Positions 5,806 through 6,760 of a stretch of 6,760 nucleotides of DNA are shown piece after piece. The DNA is from Verrucomicrobiales bacterium (GTDB lineage Bacteria > Verrucomicrobiota > Verrucomicrobiia > Verrucomicrobiales > Verrucomicrobiaceae), in assembly GCA_003453085.1 (NCBI GenBank), contig DMMK01000386.1, forward strand, positions 1-6,760, read 5' to 3'. Position numbers and translations under genes: made by a program. Within the stretch, counting starts at the first letter, position 1; the number at the start of each line of letters is the position of its first letter. The notes under the pieces are model-generated. The model had not been told where the DNA came from. It searched no databases and saw nothing but the letters and a program-made list of their open reading frames with translations.

Positions 5806-6760
5806 ATGCCAAAGTCAGCCCTCCTCTCCTCATCCCCTCTCGCCGGGGTCGTACAGCCGGTCCGCATCGGATTCATTCCGCTGGCCGACTGCGCGCCGCT
5901 GCTGGTGGCGAAGGAGAAAGAGCTGTTCCGCAAACATGGTGTCAAAGTCGAACTGAGTTGTGAGGTCGGATGGGCCACCATCCGGGAGAAGCTGCTCTAT
6001 GGCCAAGTGGACGCTGCGCACGCCATCGCCGGGCTGGCGCTTGCCATGCGTCTGGGCTTGAGCACGCCCCCGTGCAGGGTGGTGGCCCCATTCGTCTTCA
6101 ACCTGAATGGCGATGCCATCACGCTGAGCCGGGACCTGTGGAACCGGGGCGTGCGGGATGCCGCCAGCCTGAAGAAGCTGATCCGCAGCACCACCTCCCG
6201 CCGCCTGACCTTCGGCATGGTGTCGCGCTATGCGGCCCATCACTTTCTGCTCCGCCGCTGGCTTATTTCCGGAGGCATTGATCCCAACAAGGATGTGCGC
6301 ATCGTGGCACTGCCGCCCACCCAGATGGCGGCCAATCTGGCAGCGGGCCTCATTGATGGCTACTGCGTGGGCGAACCCTGGAACTCCGTGGCCGTGGACA
6401 AAGGAGTGGGCTGGATCGCCGCCACGAGCGAACAGCTCTCCCCTGGACATCCTGAAAAGGTGCTGCTGATGAATGAGGTTTTCATCGAACAGCATTGCGA
6501 CCAGGCCCATGCCATCCGCGAGGCTTTGCGCGAGTCCTGCGCTTTTTGCGACCTCCCGGAAAACCGTCCCGAAGTCGTGCGGATCCTGGCTGACAGCGGT
6601 TACTTTTCCAATGGTGAAGAGATCCTCAAACGCTCCCTGATCGGCCCTTTTGACCTGGGCACAGGCAAGAGCATCGATGCGGCGAATTTCCACATCTTCC
6701 ACCGCTACGAGGCGAATGAGACGACCAGCGAGCGAGGGCACTGGCTGGTGGATGAATTCA
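5806..6760 (+). CDS. NrtA/CmpA/NasS-type ligand-binding protein without signal peptide (runs off right edge)
   Basis: The 318 visible residues form a two-lobed periplasmic-binding-protein-like fold of the nitrate/bicarbonate group. Shared features include VRIGFIPLADCAPLLVAKE at 19-37, WATIREKLLYGQVDAAHA at 56-73 and LNGDAITLS at 100-108. TFGMVSRYAAHHFLLRRW follows at 135-152, with His near a ligand position of NrtA. IDGYCVGEPWN is at 183-193 and GHPEK at 214-218. The Lys of HPEK may correspond to the nitrate-contacting Lys of NrtA that CmpA lacks; this is from memory. The N-terminus has no hydrophobic signal, twin-arginine or lipobox. A TGA in frame at 5797-5799 bars a longer start, so the protein should stay in the cytoplasm. 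That fits NasS, the nitrate sensor that holds the ANTAR antiterminator NasT, better than a transporter subunit. A purine run GAAGGG at 5798-5803 sits close to the ATG. Family is confident; sensor role is inferred. Confidence 0.85.
   Translation, partial: MPKSALLSSSPLAGVVQPVRIGFIPLADCAPLLVAKEKELFRKHGVKVELSCEVGWATIREKLLYGQVDAAHAIAGLALAMRLGLSTPPCRVVAPFVFNLNGDAITLSRDLWNRGVRDAASLKKLIRSTTSRRLTFGMVSRYAAHHFLLRRWLISGGIDPNKDVRIVALPPTQMAANLAAGLIDGYCVGEPWNSVAVDKGVGWIAATSEQLSPGHPEKVLLMNEVFIEQHCDQAHAIREALRESCAFCDLPENRPEVVRILADSGYFSNGEEILKRSLIGPFDLGTGKSIDAANFHIFHRYEANETTSERGHWLVDEF

Noticed and set aside
5830..6741. A 303-codon minus-strand open frame opposite the NrtA/NasS-like gene
   Set aside because: The plus-strand frame has clear family motifs throughout. 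The antisense frame has none and is a compositional shadow.
1..6760. CRISPR arrays, tRNA or rRNA genes, insertion sequences, integrases, attachment sites
   Set aside because: No regularly spaced repeats, cloverleaf-like or conserved RNA sequences, transposase-like frames or terminal repeats were seen on either strand.

Overview
The window looks like bacterial chromosome, GC-rich by eye, with one compact set of genes on the minus strand and one divergent gene on the plus strand at the right edge. The ribBA-ribH-nusB order, the flavour of the protein sequences and the near absence of Shine-Dalgarno sites suggest Verrucomicrobiota (Prosthecobacter/Verrucomicrobium type). That assignment is made from memory of such proteins and is only moderately supported; no rRNA or other marker gene is present.

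Layout from left to right. Positions 1-289 (-) hold the first 96 codons of nusB, cut by the window edge. Positions 295-801 (-) are ribH (lumazine synthase) and 841-2055 (-) are ribBA (fused DHBP synthase and GTP cyclohydrolase II). Together they form a ribBA-ribH-nusB unit that supplies both substrates of lumazine synthase, plus an antitermination factor. Its 101-base leader has a perfect 7-bp GC hairpin and a weak promoter candidate, but no recognisable FMN riboswitch. Upstream, also on the minus strand, lie a polytopic GT-C-like glycosyltransferase (2157-3410), a classical SDR oxidoreductase (3463-4233), a zinc-ribbon NUDIX hydrolase (4241-4780) and a LysR-family regulator (4809-5720). Gaps of 7-52 bases suggest these four are co-transcribed from the LysR side.

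An 85-base divergent region (5721-5805) separates the LysR gene from a plus-strand gene that starts at 5806 and runs off the window. That gene encodes an NrtA/CmpA/NasS-type ligand-binding protein. It has no signal peptide, and an in-frame stop just upstream rules out a longer N-terminus. It is therefore more likely a cytoplasmic nitrate/nitrite sensor of the NasS kind than a periplasmic transport protein. A LysR regulator divergent from it, and a sigma-54-like motif between them, would fit a nitrogen-responsive locus, but this is inference.

There are no RNA genes, CRISPR arrays, insertion sequences or integrases. All gene-free stretches are about 100 bases or less. The most interesting parts are the signal-less NrtA/NasS-like protein with its divergent LysR partner, and the unexplained LysR-NUDIX-SDR-glycosyltransferase cluster. 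I do not see strong evidence for a wholly new system.
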